Shown: positions 36,914 to 52,271 of the stretch, one piece after another | Numbering within the stretch: position 1 is the stretch's first letter | Layout of the letters: each line of letters opens with the position of its first letter | NCBI GenBank assembly: GCA_016720595.1 | Contig: JADKKI010000072.1 | Location: 310,001 to 374,000 of the forward strand | Length of the DNA stretch: 64,000 nucleotides | Reading direction: 5' to 3' | DNA from: Myxococcales bacterium | GTDB lineage: Bacteria; Myxococcota_A; Polyangia; Haliangiales; Haliangiaceae | Translations under genes and position numbers: made by a program | Notes under the pieces: model-generated | What the model saw: the letters and a program-made list of their open reading frames with translations, nothing else | The model's database searches: none | What the model was told of the DNA's origin: nothing

Positions 36914-38022
36914 ATGAGCCAGAAGATCGATCTCGACCACGGCCGGTTCCGGCAGATCATCCGCGGGAAGATCAAGCAGAACCTCCGCAAGTACATCTCG
37001 CAGGGCGAGATGATCGCGAAGAAGGGAAAGGACAAGGTCTCGATCCCGGTCCCCTCCGTCGACATCCCGCACTTCAAGCACGGCGACAAGCAGCAGGGCG
37101 GCGTGGGCCAGGGGCAGGGCGACGTCGGCGACTCGCTCGGACAGGACGGCGAGGAGCCGCCGGGGCGGGGCAGGCCGGCGATCGCCCGGGCGATCACCTG
37201 GCCGAGCTCGAGGTCTCGCTGCAAGAGCTGGCCGAGATCATGGGCGAGGAGCTCGAGCTGCCGCGGATCCAGCCCAAGGGCACCGAGAAGATCGTCGCCT
37301 GGAAGGACAAGTACACCGGCATCCGCACCACCGGGCCGGAGTCGCTGCGCCACTTCCGCCGCACCTTCAAGCAGGCGCTGCGGCGGCAGATCGCGATGGG
37401 CAGCTACGATCCCAAGAACCCGATCATCGTCCCGATCAAGGACGACAAGCGGTATCGCTCCTGGAAGAAGGAGCCGTTGCCCCAGTCGAACGCCGTCATC
37501 ATCTACATGATGGACGTCTCCGGCTCGATGGGCGACGAGCAGAAGGAGATCGTCCGCATCGAGAGCTTCTGGATCGATACCTGGCTGCGCTCCCAGTACA
37601 ACGGCATCGAGAGCCGCTTCATCATCCACGACGCGATGGCCAAGGAGGTCGATCGCGACACGTTCTTCCACACCCGCGAGTCGGGCGGCACGATGATCAG
37701 CTCGGCGTACAAGCTGTGCGCGAAGATGATCGAGGAGGAGTACCCCTCGACGCTGTGGAACATCTACCCGTTCCACTTCTCCGACGGCGACAACTGGTCG
37801 GTCGACGACACGCACACCTGCGTCGAGCTGCTCAAGAAGGAGATCCTGCCGGCGTGCAACCTGTTCTCGTACGGCCAGGTCGAATCGCCGTACGGCTCGG
37901 GGCAGTTCATCAAGGACCTGACCGAGCACTTCGACGAGGACGAGCGCGTGGTGACCTCGGAGATCAAGGGCAAGGACGCGATCATGGACTCGATCAAAGA
38001 GTTCCTCGGGAAGGGTCGCTAG
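36914..38022 (+). pseudogene. yhbH: YhbH/YeaH (DUF444) protein with a one-base deletion
   Basis: The N-terminus matches the family ([19 protein letters not shown], then [23 protein letters not shown]). At a GGGG run (37162-37165, or the adjacent 37167-37170) one G is missing. The frame then resumes as [19 protein letters not shown] and goes through the von Willebrand A-like core ([19 protein letters not shown], the MIDAS-like D-x-S-x-S) to FLGKGR. Corrected length is 369 residues. The family is the conserved partner of PrkA and SpoVR (E. coli yeaG-yeaH-ycgB; Bacillus prkA-yhbH-spoVR). GGGGG upstream serves as ribosome site. Confidence 0.88.
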
Positions 38023-38025
38023 CCG

Positions 38026-40425
<2,400 letters not shown>

Positions 40426-40427
40426 AC

Positions 40428-40446
40428 CTGCGCGAGGTTCGCGCAG
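40428..40446 (+). terminator. Perfect hairpin after the spoVR-PP2C gene
   Basis: CTGCGCGA (40428-40435) and TCGCGCAG (40439-40446) form an 8-pair stem with a three-base loop, starting two bases after the stop codon. No U tract follows, so Rho-independent termination is uncertain, but it marks a likely operon end. Confidence 0.5.
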
Positions 40447-40551
40447 CCCTTGCGGCCCCGTGGCAGTTCCTGCGTTGCGGCACCCGCGTCACGACAGCGC
40501 AGGTGACGCACGCACGCACCGGATCGCGGGAGCGTTGCTAGCGTACGCACC

Positions 40552-41265
40552 ATGGAGTGGATGTACCTCGCGTGCGGGCTCGCAGCGCTCACCGGTTGCC
40601 CCGGGAACGGCAGCTCGGTGGCCGACGCGACGGTGGACGCCGACGATCCGATCTGCGGGCCCGAGGCGCTGTTCACGGGGGAGTACGTCGACTGGGACTC
40701 GAAGGACACCGACTTCTGCGGTGTGTTCGGGGCGAAGTTCACGATGCGCAGCGACGCGACCCACACGGCCTCGACCGCACCGAACGGCCGGTTCCGGCTG
40801 TGCCTCCCGCATGCGGCCCAGACGCTGGTGGAGATCCCACCACCGATGCCGGCGAGCGGCTGCCCGCACATCACCGGCACCTACCCGACGCGTGGGCTGG
40901 CGGTCGCCGACGGCGCCGTGATCGCTGCGGGGGCGGAGCACAGCCTTCGCGCGATGACCCAGACGCGGTTCGCGTCGGCGTTCGCAGAGATCGGCGAGGC
41001 GAGCGATCCCGCCAAGGCGCAGCTGTTCGTGCACGTCCACGGCACGCCACGAGCGGTCACGATCTCGAGTGCGAGCCACGGCCCGATGCGCGCGTTCGAT
41101 GGTGCCGGGTGGAGCGCCGGGGACACCGGCATCGACGTCTGGGTGCCGAACCTCGTGGTCGGAGCGGGCACCGTTCGCGTCGATCTCGCCGGCGGTGGGA
41201 TCGGGACCGGTCCGGTGCCGCTCGAGGCGGGCACGTTCACCTACGTCACGGTGGTCCCGCGATAG
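40552..41265 (+). CDS. Hypothetical lipoprotein
   Basis: 237 residues. The N-terminus has a short signal and lipobox (CGLAALTGCPG), then an Asp-rich acidic stretch (VADATVDADDPICG). The core (EALFTGEYVDWDSKDTDFCGVFGAKFTMR, FRLCLPHAAQTLVEIPPPMP) has four conserved-looking cysteines and a beta-rich build, perhaps a carboxypeptidase-regulatory-like or Big-like fold. A second domain ends in TVRVDLAGGGIGTGPV. No enzyme motif; function unknown. Monocistronic, with a 126-base gap upstream. Confidence 0.6.
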   Translation: MEWMYLACGLAALTGCPGNGSSVADATVDADDPICGPEALFTGEYVDWDSKDTDFCGVFGAKFTMRSDATHTASTAPNGRFRLCLPHAAQTLVEIPPPMPASGCPHITGTYPTRGLAVADGAVIAAGAEHSLRAMTQTRFASAFAEIGEASDPAKAQLFVHVHGTPRAVTISSASHGPMRAFDGAGWSAGDTGIDVWVPNLVVGAGTVRVDLAGGGIGTGPVPLEAGTFTYVTVVPR

Positions 41266-41418
41266 GTCGCCCTCGCGGTCGAGATCGTGCGCGAGGGGAT
41301 ATCGACCGGGCCGCGCGTTCAGGCGGCATTCGTCGAGATGAAGATGCCCGGGGGATCGACGGTCTGGAGACGATGCGTCATGTGCTGGCTCGCGCACCGA
41401 GGTGCTCGCACTGAGTGG

Positions 41419-43575
41419 TCAGTACTCGAACCCGGAGCCGCCGATGAACTCGCGCAGGATCGACGTGGGAGGGACGTGGTCGGGGTAGATCGCGACGAAC
41501 CGATCGACGAGCTGGCGCAGCCGGTGCGCGGTGGTGTGCGCCGGGTCCCGGCTCGGCACTTCGAGCAAGTAGCGCTCGGCGAACACCTTGATCACCGACG
41601 GCTCGTAGACGAGCGAGCTGTCGAACACCGTGTCTGCGTTCGGGAGGTAGGGGTAGATGTGCAGGCTCTCGCCGCGCCGGACGCTCGGCCACCGCGCGAT
41701 GTTCTCGGCCGCGCTGATGTTGCGCGTATGGCGATCTCGCACGATCCGGCGGAGCAGGCGAAGATCATACGGTGACACGCGGGACAGCCGGTCGATCGGG
41801 AGCCCCGTCGCAGGATGGATGAACACGCGATACTGCTGTCCCGGAGGCACGGCATCGCCGACGAGCGCGGGGTTGAGGCCGTGGATTCCTTCGAGAAGGA
41901 GCACGCCATCCCCATCGAGGTGTAGCTCGGGGCCGGTGCCTGGGAGGCTCTTGCCGAGCTTGAAGTCGAAGCGGGGCGGGCGAACACGCTCCCCGCGGAG
42001 CAGGAGCCGGAGATCGGCCTGGAGCTGGACGAGGTCGAGCGCCTCGAGGCACTCGAAGTCGTACTCGCCGCTCGTGTCACGCGGCGTCCGCTCTCGATCG
42101 ACGTAGTAGTCGTCGAGCGAGACGGCGTACGGCCGCAGCCCCACCACCTCGAGCTGCGTGATCAGCCGCTTGATCAGCGTGGTCTTGCCCGATGACGACG
42201 GGCCCGCGATCGCGATCACCCGGAGCCGATCGGCGCGAGCCACGATCGCATCGGCGAGCCGGCCGAGTCGCTTCTCGTGGAAGCCCTCGGCCACGCGGAT
42301 GATCTCGGCGACCTTGCCCGAGACGCAGGAGCGGTTGAACTCGCCGACGCTGGTCACGCCGAGCGCGCGGTGCCAAGGTCGCTGCTCCGCGACCATCTCG
42401 CCGCCCCAGCGTGGGACCCGTGCTTCGACCTCGAGCTCCCCCTCCGCATCGGCGGGGCGCTGCTGAGCGATTGCGGCGCCTGGACCGAACTGGAGCACGA
42501 GGCCATCGCCCTCGATGACACCGATCGTCACCCCCTCGAGCACGCCGGTATCGAGAACGGCAGGCTCCGTGCGGAGGGCGTAGACCCACCCGCAGCTGAC
42601 CAGTGTGACCATCTCGTCACGCCACGACTCGAGCATCGCCGCGGCATCGGTCCAGCTGCGCGTGGTCAGCTCAGCGCGCGCCTCTTCGACGGTCCATGTC
42701 TCCTCGCGAAACAGCACGCGCGCCGCGATCAGGCGATCGATCTCGAACTGGAGCCGCGCCGCGATCTCGGCGGGCACGTTGTCGGCGAGGTCGGCCTCGA
42801 TCCGCTGGGAGGTGTCGAGCCCGGGGCCGAGCCGCACCATGGCTCCGGGGAGGATGTGGTTCGCGGCCTCGAGCAACAGGAGCCCGGCACTGCGGCGGAA
42901 CACCTCGCGGCCGTCCGAGGTCGCCAGGGTCAGCGGCGAGATCCACGCATCGGAGACCACGCGGGTGGCGAGCGAGACCGGGCGCGAGTCGAGCACGCAC
43001 GCGACGACTCGATGTCCGTCGATCTCGGGCGGCAGCAGCGTGGCGACCGGTGTGCCCGTCGGGATCGAGCGCGTCACGCCCTGGCACGCGACACTGACCT
43101 CGGTCCGGCGGGGCAACAGCCGATCGCCGAGCAACAGGCCGTAGTTGTCGGTCATCGCGACCAGGTTGTCGGCCACGCTGCCGAGCAGGGCCTCGAGCAG
43201 CCGGAGCGCGGTCTGTGGCCGCGACAGCGAGAGCTGGAGGTAGCGTGCACGCGACAGCCGCGCGACCCGCAGCGGGCGTACGGCGACCACGGTGGCCGCG
43301 CGGCGCGTGAACGCGAGGAGTGCGAGCTCACCGAAGTGATTGCCAGGCCCCAGCGCGTTCAGCGCGAGGCCGCGGCGCTCGATCCGAGCCGTCCCTTCGA
43401 GCACGAAGTACATGTCGTCGCCGGCGTCCTGCTCGCGGACCACGGTCGTTCCCGGTGCGAACACCATCTGGTCGAGGTGGTCGTAGACGATCCGGAGATC
43501 CTCCTCGACCAGGTGCTCCAGCGCCACGTTGGTGCCGAGCGTGACCAGATCGGGCTCGATGATCGGCGAGGACAC
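41419..43575 (-). CDS. cNMP-binding domain fused to uridine-kinase-like P-loop kinase
   Basis: 718 residues from GTG at 43575. Residues ~20-130 form a cyclic-nucleotide-binding domain (FAPGTTVVREQDAGDDMYFVLEGTARIERRG, HFGELALLAFTRRAATVVA), with the phosphate-binding RRAAT end. A ~300-residue middle part (TGS-like and threonyl-tRNA-synthetase second-domain-like, as in bacterial TGS-uridine kinase proteins) follows. Then comes a uridine kinase/phosphoribulokinase domain: P-loop IAGPSSSGKTTLIKRLITQL, SLDDYYVDRERTPRDTSGEYDFECLEALDL and LLLEGIHGLNP. Probably phosphorylates a nucleoside or similar under control of a cyclic nucleotide. The sensory-domain-to-kinase fusion is unusual. Confidence 0.82.
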   Translation of the reverse strand: MSSPIIEPDLVTLGTNVALEHLVEEDLRIVYDHLDQMVFAPGTTVVREQDAGDDMYFVLEGTARIERRGLALNALGPGNHFGELALLAFTRRAATVVAVRPLRVARLSRARYLQLSLSRPQTALRLLEALLGSVADNLVAMTDNYGLLLGDRLLPRRTEVSVACQGVTRSIPTGTPVATLLPPEIDGHRVVACVLDSRPVSLATRVVSDAWISPLTLATSDGREVFRRSAGLLLLEAANHILPGAMVRLGPGLDTSQRIEADLADNVPAEIAARLQFEIDRLIAARVLFREETWTVEEARAELTTRSWTDAAAMLESWRDEMVTLVSCGWVYALRTEPAVLDTGVLEGVTIGVIEGDGLVLQFGPGAAIAQQRPADAEGELEVEARVPRWGGEMVAEQRPWHRALGVTSVGEFNRSCVSGKVAEIIRVAEGFHEKRLGRLADAIVARADRLRVIAIAGPSSSGKTTLIKRLITQLEVVGLRPYAVSLDDYYVDRERTPRDTSGEYDFECLEALDLVQLQADLRLLLRGERVRPPRFDFKLGKSLPGTGPELHLDGDGVLLLEGIHGLNPALVGDAVPPGQQYRVFIHPATGLPIDRLSRVSPYDLRLLRRIVRDRHTRNISAAENIARWPSVRRGESLHIYPYLPNADTVFDSSLVYEPSVIKVFAERYLLEVPSRDPAHTTAHRLRQLVDRFVAIYPDHVPPTSILREFIGGSGFEY

Positions 43576-43621
43576 GACCGCGTTCGTACACGAAAACCGC
43601 GACCAGGCGCTACGATGGCCC

Positions 43622-43933
43622 ATGGCCGACGTGACCTTTCGGGACTTCGCCGCCGCCGTCATGGGCAACGATACGGAGCGTGCGGCGAGCGTCCTCACGC
43701 AGCTGCTCGGGCTCGCCGCGGGCGTGGCGACAGATGCCACCACGCACTTCCGCGCGCAGATGACCTCCGCGGGCCCCGCGTTCATGGGCAAGGCGATGGG
43801 CCTGCGGACGGCGGTGACCACCGGCACCGATGCCGAGATCGGTGGGTTGCTGGTCGAGTGCTTCGGGCTGCCCGCTGCGGCGGTGTCAGGCGCGGTCGCG
43901 ACCTTGCGGCAGACGTACCCAGCCGGGGCGTGA
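43622..43933 (+). CDS. Small hypothetical protein
   Basis: 103 residues from ATG at 43622 (ADVTFRDFAAAVMGNDTERA), helical, with Ala- and Thr-rich sequence and a single Cys near the end. No signal peptide or known motif. It lies divergent from the cNMP-kinase gene (47 bases between starts) and 21 bases before the metallophosphoesterase gene on the same strand, so the two may form a short operon. Confidence 0.6.
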   Translation: MADVTFRDFAAAVMGNDTERAASVLTQLLGLAAGVATDATTHFRAQMTSAGPAFMGKAMGLRTAVTTGTDAEIGGLLVECFGLPAAAVSGAVATLRQTYPAGA

Positions 43934-43954
43934 TCTCGTACGCTACGACCCGTG

Positions 43955-44890
43955 ATGCGAACGGCCCTGTGGGCATTGGTGGCGCTGCTCGGCTGTGATC
44001 GCGGGCACCCGCGCGAAGGCACGCCCACACCCTCCACACCGCTGCCGCCGGCGACCGCCACGGCTCCCGCCACGGCGTGTTCGATCACGCCGATCCCGTT
44101 GCGCTACCCGGCACCCAAGCGCCTGGTAGCGATCGGCGATCTCCATGGCGATCTCGCCGCCACCCGCGCGGCCCTGCGCACCGCCGGCGCGATCGATGAC
44201 AAGGACACGTGGATCGGCGGCGAGCTCGTGGTCGTCCAGACCGGCGACGTGCTCGATCGCGGAGATGACGAGCAGGCGATCTTCGATCTGCTGTTCTCTC
44301 TCGAGGCCCAGGCCAAGGCGGCCGGCGGCGCGGTGCTGCTCCTGATCGGCAACCACGAGCTGATGAACGCCGCCGGGGACTTCCGCTATGTCACGCGCGG
44401 TGGGGCTCACGATTTCGGTGATCGCCGCGTGGCGGCCCTCGCACCAGGCGGTGTCTACGCGAAGAAGATCGCGATGCACAACGTGATCGCGATCGTCGGT
44501 GACACCGTGTTCGCCCATGGCGGTGTGATCGGCGAGTTCGCGACCCAGGTGGACGAGGTCAACCGCGGCGCGCGGTGCTGGCTCGACGGTCAGGCCGGCG
44601 GACCCGATGCACAGCCACCGGTGGTGGCCTCCGAGGACAGCCCGGTGTGGACCCGCGCGGCCGGCATGCCGACGGGGGACTGCGCCGCACTCGCCGCGTC
44701 GCTGAAGACGCTGGGCGTCAAGCGGATGGTGGTGGGGCACACCGTGCAGGAGAGCGGCATCAACGCGATCTGCGACGACACGGTGTGGCGGATCGACGTC
44801 GGGCTCGCCAAGCTCTACGGTGGCCCGATCGAGGTGCTCGAGCTCACCTCGGATGCCGCGCCCAAGGTGCTGCGCGGCATGCGGATCTGA
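43955..44890 (+). CDS. Lipoprotein metallophosphoesterase (calcineurin-like)
   Basis: 311 residues. ATG at 43955 gives a lipobox (LWALVALLGCDR); GTG three bases earlier is also possible. The metallophosphoesterase signatures are all present in order: AIGDLHGDLAATRAAL (Asp, His), VQTGDVLDRGDDEQAI (Asp), LLIGNHELMNAAGDFRY (Asn, His), then VVGHTVQESGINAICDD (two late His). GDLHGD-GDVLDRG-GNHE spacing fits the Shewanella-like/PPP-related phosphatases. It should hydrolyse phosphoesters at the cell surface or periplasm. Convergent with the OmpA gene. Confidence 0.9.
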   Translation: MRTALWALVALLGCDRGHPREGTPTPSTPLPPATATAPATACSITPIPLRYPAPKRLVAIGDLHGDLAATRAALRTAGAIDDKDTWIGGELVVVQTGDVLDRGDDEQAIFDLLFSLEAQAKAAGGAVLLLIGNHELMNAAGDFRYVTRGGAHDFGDRRVAALAPGGVYAKKIAMHNVIAIVGDTVFAHGGVIGEFATQVDEVNRGARCWLDGQAGGPDAQPPVVASEDSPVWTRAAGMPTGDCAALAASLKTLGVKRMVVGHTVQESGINAICDDTVWRIDVGLAKLYGGPIEVLELTSDAAPKVLRGMRI

Positions 44891-44905
44891 GGATCTCGCC
44901 GTCTC

Positions 44906-47380
<2,475 letters not shown>

Positions 47381-47446
47381 TGCCTGACATTGTACGCCGG
47401 TTGCCGGCGGTACCGAAACCCCCTGGGGTAGCGGTTGGATAGCGAT

Positions 47447-48241
47447 CTACTTCGGTAAGGTCATGTCGAAGGTCCAGACCACGACCGACGACACGGGCTT
47501 GTTGTCGGTGTCGATCGCCGGGTCGAACACCAGCTCCTTGGCGCGGACCAGGGCGAGCTCGTCGAGGCCGTGTCCCAGCTTCGAGACCAAGGTCGTCGAG
47601 CGGACCTTGCCGGTCTCGTCGACCACCAGCCGCACGAGGATCTTGCCCTCGATCCCGAGCTGGCGTGCCTCGGGCGGATAGTCCTTGCCGGCCTTCCAGT
47701 AGCCAAAGTCGCCCTTGGGCATCGCGCGCTTCTTGATCGTGGCGACGGAGGTCGGCACGGGGGGCGCCGTCTCGGCCCCGGAGCCCGAGCCGGCGCCGGT
47801 GCCGCCCCCTTTGCCCCCGCGGCCAACCCGCTCCGAGGTCCGCTTGCCGATCGCGACGCCGACGCCCGTGGCCGACGGGGCGACGTTGTCCATGACCACG
47901 ACCTGCTCACCGCCGGTGGGCTGGTCCGTGGTCGGAGGTGGCAGGTTCGCGGTCGGCGGTGGATCGACGGTGCGGGTCTGCGGGCGGACCGCGACCTTCC
48001 GGACCTCTCGGACCTCTCGGACCTTCGGCACCACCGGATCCGGCTGCTTGAGCGCCGGCGCCGGTGGGGGAGGCGGCTGCAGCACCGGCTGCGCCTCGAT
48101 GTCGACCAGCTCGACGTGCGGAGCCGGTGGGACCTTCCTGGGCGGGTTGTAGACCACCCACGCATCGCCCGCGACGATCAGGATCAGGTGGATCGCGATC
48201 GTGCCTGCAGCGGCGAGCACGAACGGCGAATCCAGACGCAC
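47447..48241 (-). CDS. TonB-like energy transducer
   Basis: 264 residues from GTG at 48241 (start not certain; the frame is open further up but overlaps the response regulator). One N-terminal membrane helix (FVLAAAGTIAIHLILIVAGD), a long Pro-rich linker (VLQPPPPPAPALKQPDPVVPKVREVREVRK) and a C-terminal TonB domain (YPPEARQLGIEGKILVRLVVDETGKVRSTTLVSKLGHGLDELALVRAKEL). It would pass the proton-motive force from an ExbB-ExbD complex to outer-membrane receptors. The exbB-exbD genes lie 10 kb further on the same strand; no TonB-dependent receptor is in the window. Confidence 0.87.
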   Translation of the reverse strand: MRLDSPFVLAAAGTIAIHLILIVAGDAWVVYNPPRKVPPAPHVELVDIEAQPVLQPPPPPAPALKQPDPVVPKVREVREVRKVAVRPQTRTVDPPPTANLPPPTTDQPTGGEQVVVMDNVAPSATGVGVAIGKRTSERVGRGGKGGGTGAGSGSGAETAPPVPTSVATIKKRAMPKGDFGYWKAGKDYPPEARQLGIEGKILVRLVVDETGKVRSTTLVSKLGHGLDELALVRAKELVFDPAIDTDNKPVSSVVVWTFDMTLPK

Positions 48242-48264
48242 CCGAAGGAGCGTAGCAGATACCT

Positions 48265-49589
<1,325 letters not shown>

Positions 49590-49593
<4 letters not shown>

Positions 49594-51026
49594 GTGCGCC
49601 TCTGGCGACGCGGGAAGCTCGCGCGGAACTCGGCACCCTCGCCGGCGACCGAGGTCACCTCGATCGACCCTCCGTGCTCGTCGGTGATCGCCCGCACCAC
49701 CGCGAGGCCGAGGCCGGTCCCACCCGCGTGGGCGCGCGTGGTGAAGAACGGCTCGAACAGCCGCGGCTGGACGTCCGCGGGGATCCCCGTGCCGGTGTCC
49801 TTGACGGTCAGCTGCACGTGGTCCCCGGTGGTCGTGACGCGGCATGTGATCGTACCGCCGGTACGGGTCGCCGCGAGGGCGTTGTTGACGAGGTTCAGCA
49901 CCACCTGCTGGAGCTGGTCGCTGTCGGCCTCGATCCGATGATCCCCGTCGTCGTGCTCCACCTGCAGCACGATGCCGCGGCGCCGCGCCTCGCCGGCGAG
50001 CAGCTCGATCACGTGGCGCACCGGCTCCACGAGGTTGCAGGTCGTGATCGTCGCGGCCTTGCGGCGGCCGAACGACAGGAGCTGCTCCACGATCCTCGCG
50101 ATGCGCTCGCTCTGCGCCAGCAGGATCGTGCCCTGGCGGCGGACCTCGGGATCCCCGTGGTCGGCGAGGGTCGACGCACGGCCGATCAACACCTGGAGCG
50201 GCGACCCGATCTCGTGCGCGAGCCCGGCCGACAGCTGACCGATCGTGATCATCTTGTCCGCGCCCTGCAGGCCGCGCTCGAGCCTCAGGCGCGCCTCGGT
50301 CTCGGCATCGGCGCGCCCGCGGGCCGCAGCGATCGCCGCGACCATCGCGTTGAACTCGTCGATCACGTCTCCGATCTCGTCGTGCCGGCGGACCTGCACC
50401 GGGGCGCGGAAGTTGTCGCGGCGAACGTCGCGGATGCCGCCCAGCATCGACGCCACGGGGCGCGAGACGTAGAGCGTGCCGAGCACGAGACCGGCGACCA
50501 TCGTCACCGCGACGAACGCGACCACGACGGCGATCAAGCGCCAGCGGGTGCGTCCGAGGTCGGCCTCGAGATCCGAGGTCGGGCGCACGAGCGCCATCGC
50601 CCCGAGCAGCGCGCCGTTGTCGTCGGTGATCGGCGCGGCGAACACGAAGCGCGATCGAGCGTCGTCGAGCTCCACGAGCTCACGCCGCTGGGTCTGCGCG
50701 CGCGCCACCAGCTGCTCCACCTGCCCGTCGTTGGCGGCGCCGGCCGAGTGCGCGATCGGTCCGCCATCGACCCCGTGCACGTGGATGTCTACGGTGGGCT
50801 CCAGCTGCTCGAGCGTGGCGAGGGTCTCGTCGACGTCGCCGTTCTGACGATCGCGGAGGGCGTTGCCGATCGAGGTCTCGAGCGCTCGGCCGATGATCCG
50901 GATCTCTCGCTCGGTGGCTGTCCGCAGGTCCGCCCGCTCGCCGCGATACGCCAGGACGGCGTAGGTGCCGAACAGCACCACACCGATCAACGTGAGGGCG
51001 ACGGTGAAGCGGAGTCGGATGGACAT
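49590..51026 (-). CDS. Membrane sensor histidine kinase
   Basis: 478 residues from ATG at 51026. Two membrane helices (FTVALTLIGVVLFGTYAVLAY and LIAVVVAFVAVTMVAGLVLG) bracket a periplasmic domain of about 150 residues. HAMP (SRPVASMLGGIRDVRRDNFRAPVQVRRHDEIGDVI), then the H-box LSAGLAHEIGSPLQVLIGR with the phospho-His, N-box LVNNALAAT, G1 DTGTGIP and G2 GTGLGLAVV. With its overlapping partner it forms a two-component system; the periplasmic input and divergent RND operon suggest metal or envelope sensing, by inference only. Confidence 0.93.
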
Positions 51027-51037
51027 TCGGGAGGGCT

Positions 51038-51051
51038 GCCTCAGGTGAGGC
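51038..51051. promoter_or_regulatory. Operator-like inverted repeat in the divergent kinase/efflux promoter region
   Basis: GCCTCA-GG-TGAGGC is a perfect two-base-spaced palindrome 13 bases upstream of the kinase start. The core GGCTGCCTC occurs again at 51073-51081. A paired site of this kind between a regulator gene and its probable target operon is typical of an autoregulated system. Binding protein unknown. Confidence 0.45.
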
Positions 51052-51133
51052 AAGAATGCGAAGGGGCCGGGTGGCTGCCTCGCGAAGCGCCGCGTAGTTA
51101 GCCGTGGCACGCCGCATGGAACAGGAGGCGCTC

Positions 51134-52246
51134 GTGCCTCCATTCCACTTTCGTGCCGTCCTCCTGGCGCTGGCCGCCGGCTGCTCGTCCACCGCTGCCT
51201 CGCCCCCACCCGACCACGCACCAGCGATCGCCAGCCCCCAGCCCGATGGCACGGTGCGCCTCGAGCCCGGCTCGCGCAGCTACGTCACCAGCACGCGGGT
51301 CGTCCTCGGCGCCGAGACCCCCGTGGTCCGGGCGCCGGCTCGCCTGGCGTTTCGCGACGGCGCGGTCGCCCAGATCAACATGCCGGTCGCCGGCCGGGTG
51401 ACCGCGGTCCACGTCAAGACCGGGGACAAGGTCGCGGTCGGGACGCCGCTCTTGACCGTGTCTTCCCCCGAGGCGGCGGCGACTCGCGCGTCACTCGCGG
51501 GCGCACGCGCGGAGCACGACGTGGCCGTGGGCGAGCTGGCGCGGCAGGACCGGATGGCGACCGGAGGCGTGGGGGTGGAGAGCGAGCGAGCGGCCGTCGC
51601 GGCGCGGGTGCGCCAGACCGAGGTCGAGCTCGCTCGGGCGCAATCCACGGCGGCGATCCTGGGAGGGGGAGGCGGTTCGACGGTGGTGCTGACCTCGCCG
51701 ATCGATGGCATCGTGATCTCGCGACGCGCCACGGTGGGGAGCGTCGCCCAGCCAGGCGGGGAGCCGCTCCTCGAGCTCGGCAACCCGAGCTCGCTGTGGG
51801 TGATCGCGGATGTGTTCGAGCGCGATCTCGGTGAGGTCCACGAAGGAGCGGCGGTCGCGGTGGAGCTGTCCACCCGCACCACGCCCGTCCCGGGCAAGGT
51901 CGTCTCGGTCGGTCAGGCGCTGACGGGCAGCCTCCGCACGGCGCCCGTGTACATCACGCTCGATGCCGACGAGCCAGGCGTCCGCGCGGGGATGTTCGCG
52001 CGCGCGGTGATCTCGCTGCCCGCGGCGCACAGCATCGTGCTGCCGTCGGAGGCCGTCCTGATCAAGGACGGCAAGACCACGATCGCGTACGTCAAGAAGG
52101 GCGAGGGCCAGTACATCGCGCGGCCGATCGAGGTCGGGCCGTCGATCGGCGGCAAGGTGCAGGTGCTGTCGGGTCTGGTAGCGGGCGACGAGGTGGTCAC
52201 CAAGGGTGCGCTGCTGCTCGACGGCGCCGCCGAGCAGCTGCTCTGA
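51134..52246 (+). CDS. RND efflux periplasmic adaptor (membrane fusion protein), lipoprotein
   Basis: 370 residues. GTG at 51134 is chosen because AGGAGG lies five bases before it and it begins an ideal lipoprotein signal (FRAVLLALAAGCSS). Two upstream in-frame starts would add 6 or 10 residues without such a site. The CusB/CzcB-type order is clear: barrel-sandwich hybrid (AQINMPVAGRVTAVHVKTGDKVAVGTPLLTVSSPE), helical hairpin, second hybrid strand (VVLTSPIDGIVISRRATVGSVAQPGGEPLLELG), beta barrel and membrane-proximal domain. It links the pump and outer-membrane factor encoded next. Confidence 0.93.
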   Translation: MPPFHFRAVLLALAAGCSSTAASPPPDHAPAIASPQPDGTVRLEPGSRSYVTSTRVVLGAETPVVRAPARLAFRDGAVAQINMPVAGRVTAVHVKTGDKVAVGTPLLTVSSPEAAATRASLAGARAEHDVAVGELARQDRMATGGVGVESERAAVAARVRQTEVELARAQSTAAILGGGGGSTVVLTSPIDGIVISRRATVGSVAQPGGEPLLELGNPSSLWVIADVFERDLGEVHEGAAVAVELSTRTTPVPGKVVSVGQALTGSLRTAPVYITLDADEPGVRAGMFARAVISLPAAHSIVLPSEAVLIKDGKTTIAYVKKGEGQYIARPIEVGPSIGGKVQVLSGLVAGDEVVTKGALLLDGAAEQLL

Positions 52247-52271
52247 CCCGCGTTGCTCCCGAGGACAACCG

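Noticed and set aside
43576..44088. N-terminal extension of the cNMP-kinase frame
   Set aside because: It overlaps two plus-strand genes with clear coding character and begins with low-complexity residues.
51105..51120. Second sigma-54-like match (TGGCACG then ATGGA) before the efflux adaptor
   Set aside because: The -12 half has GG in place of GC, and the start site would fall at about 51131, removing the AGGAGG ribosome site of the adaptor gene.
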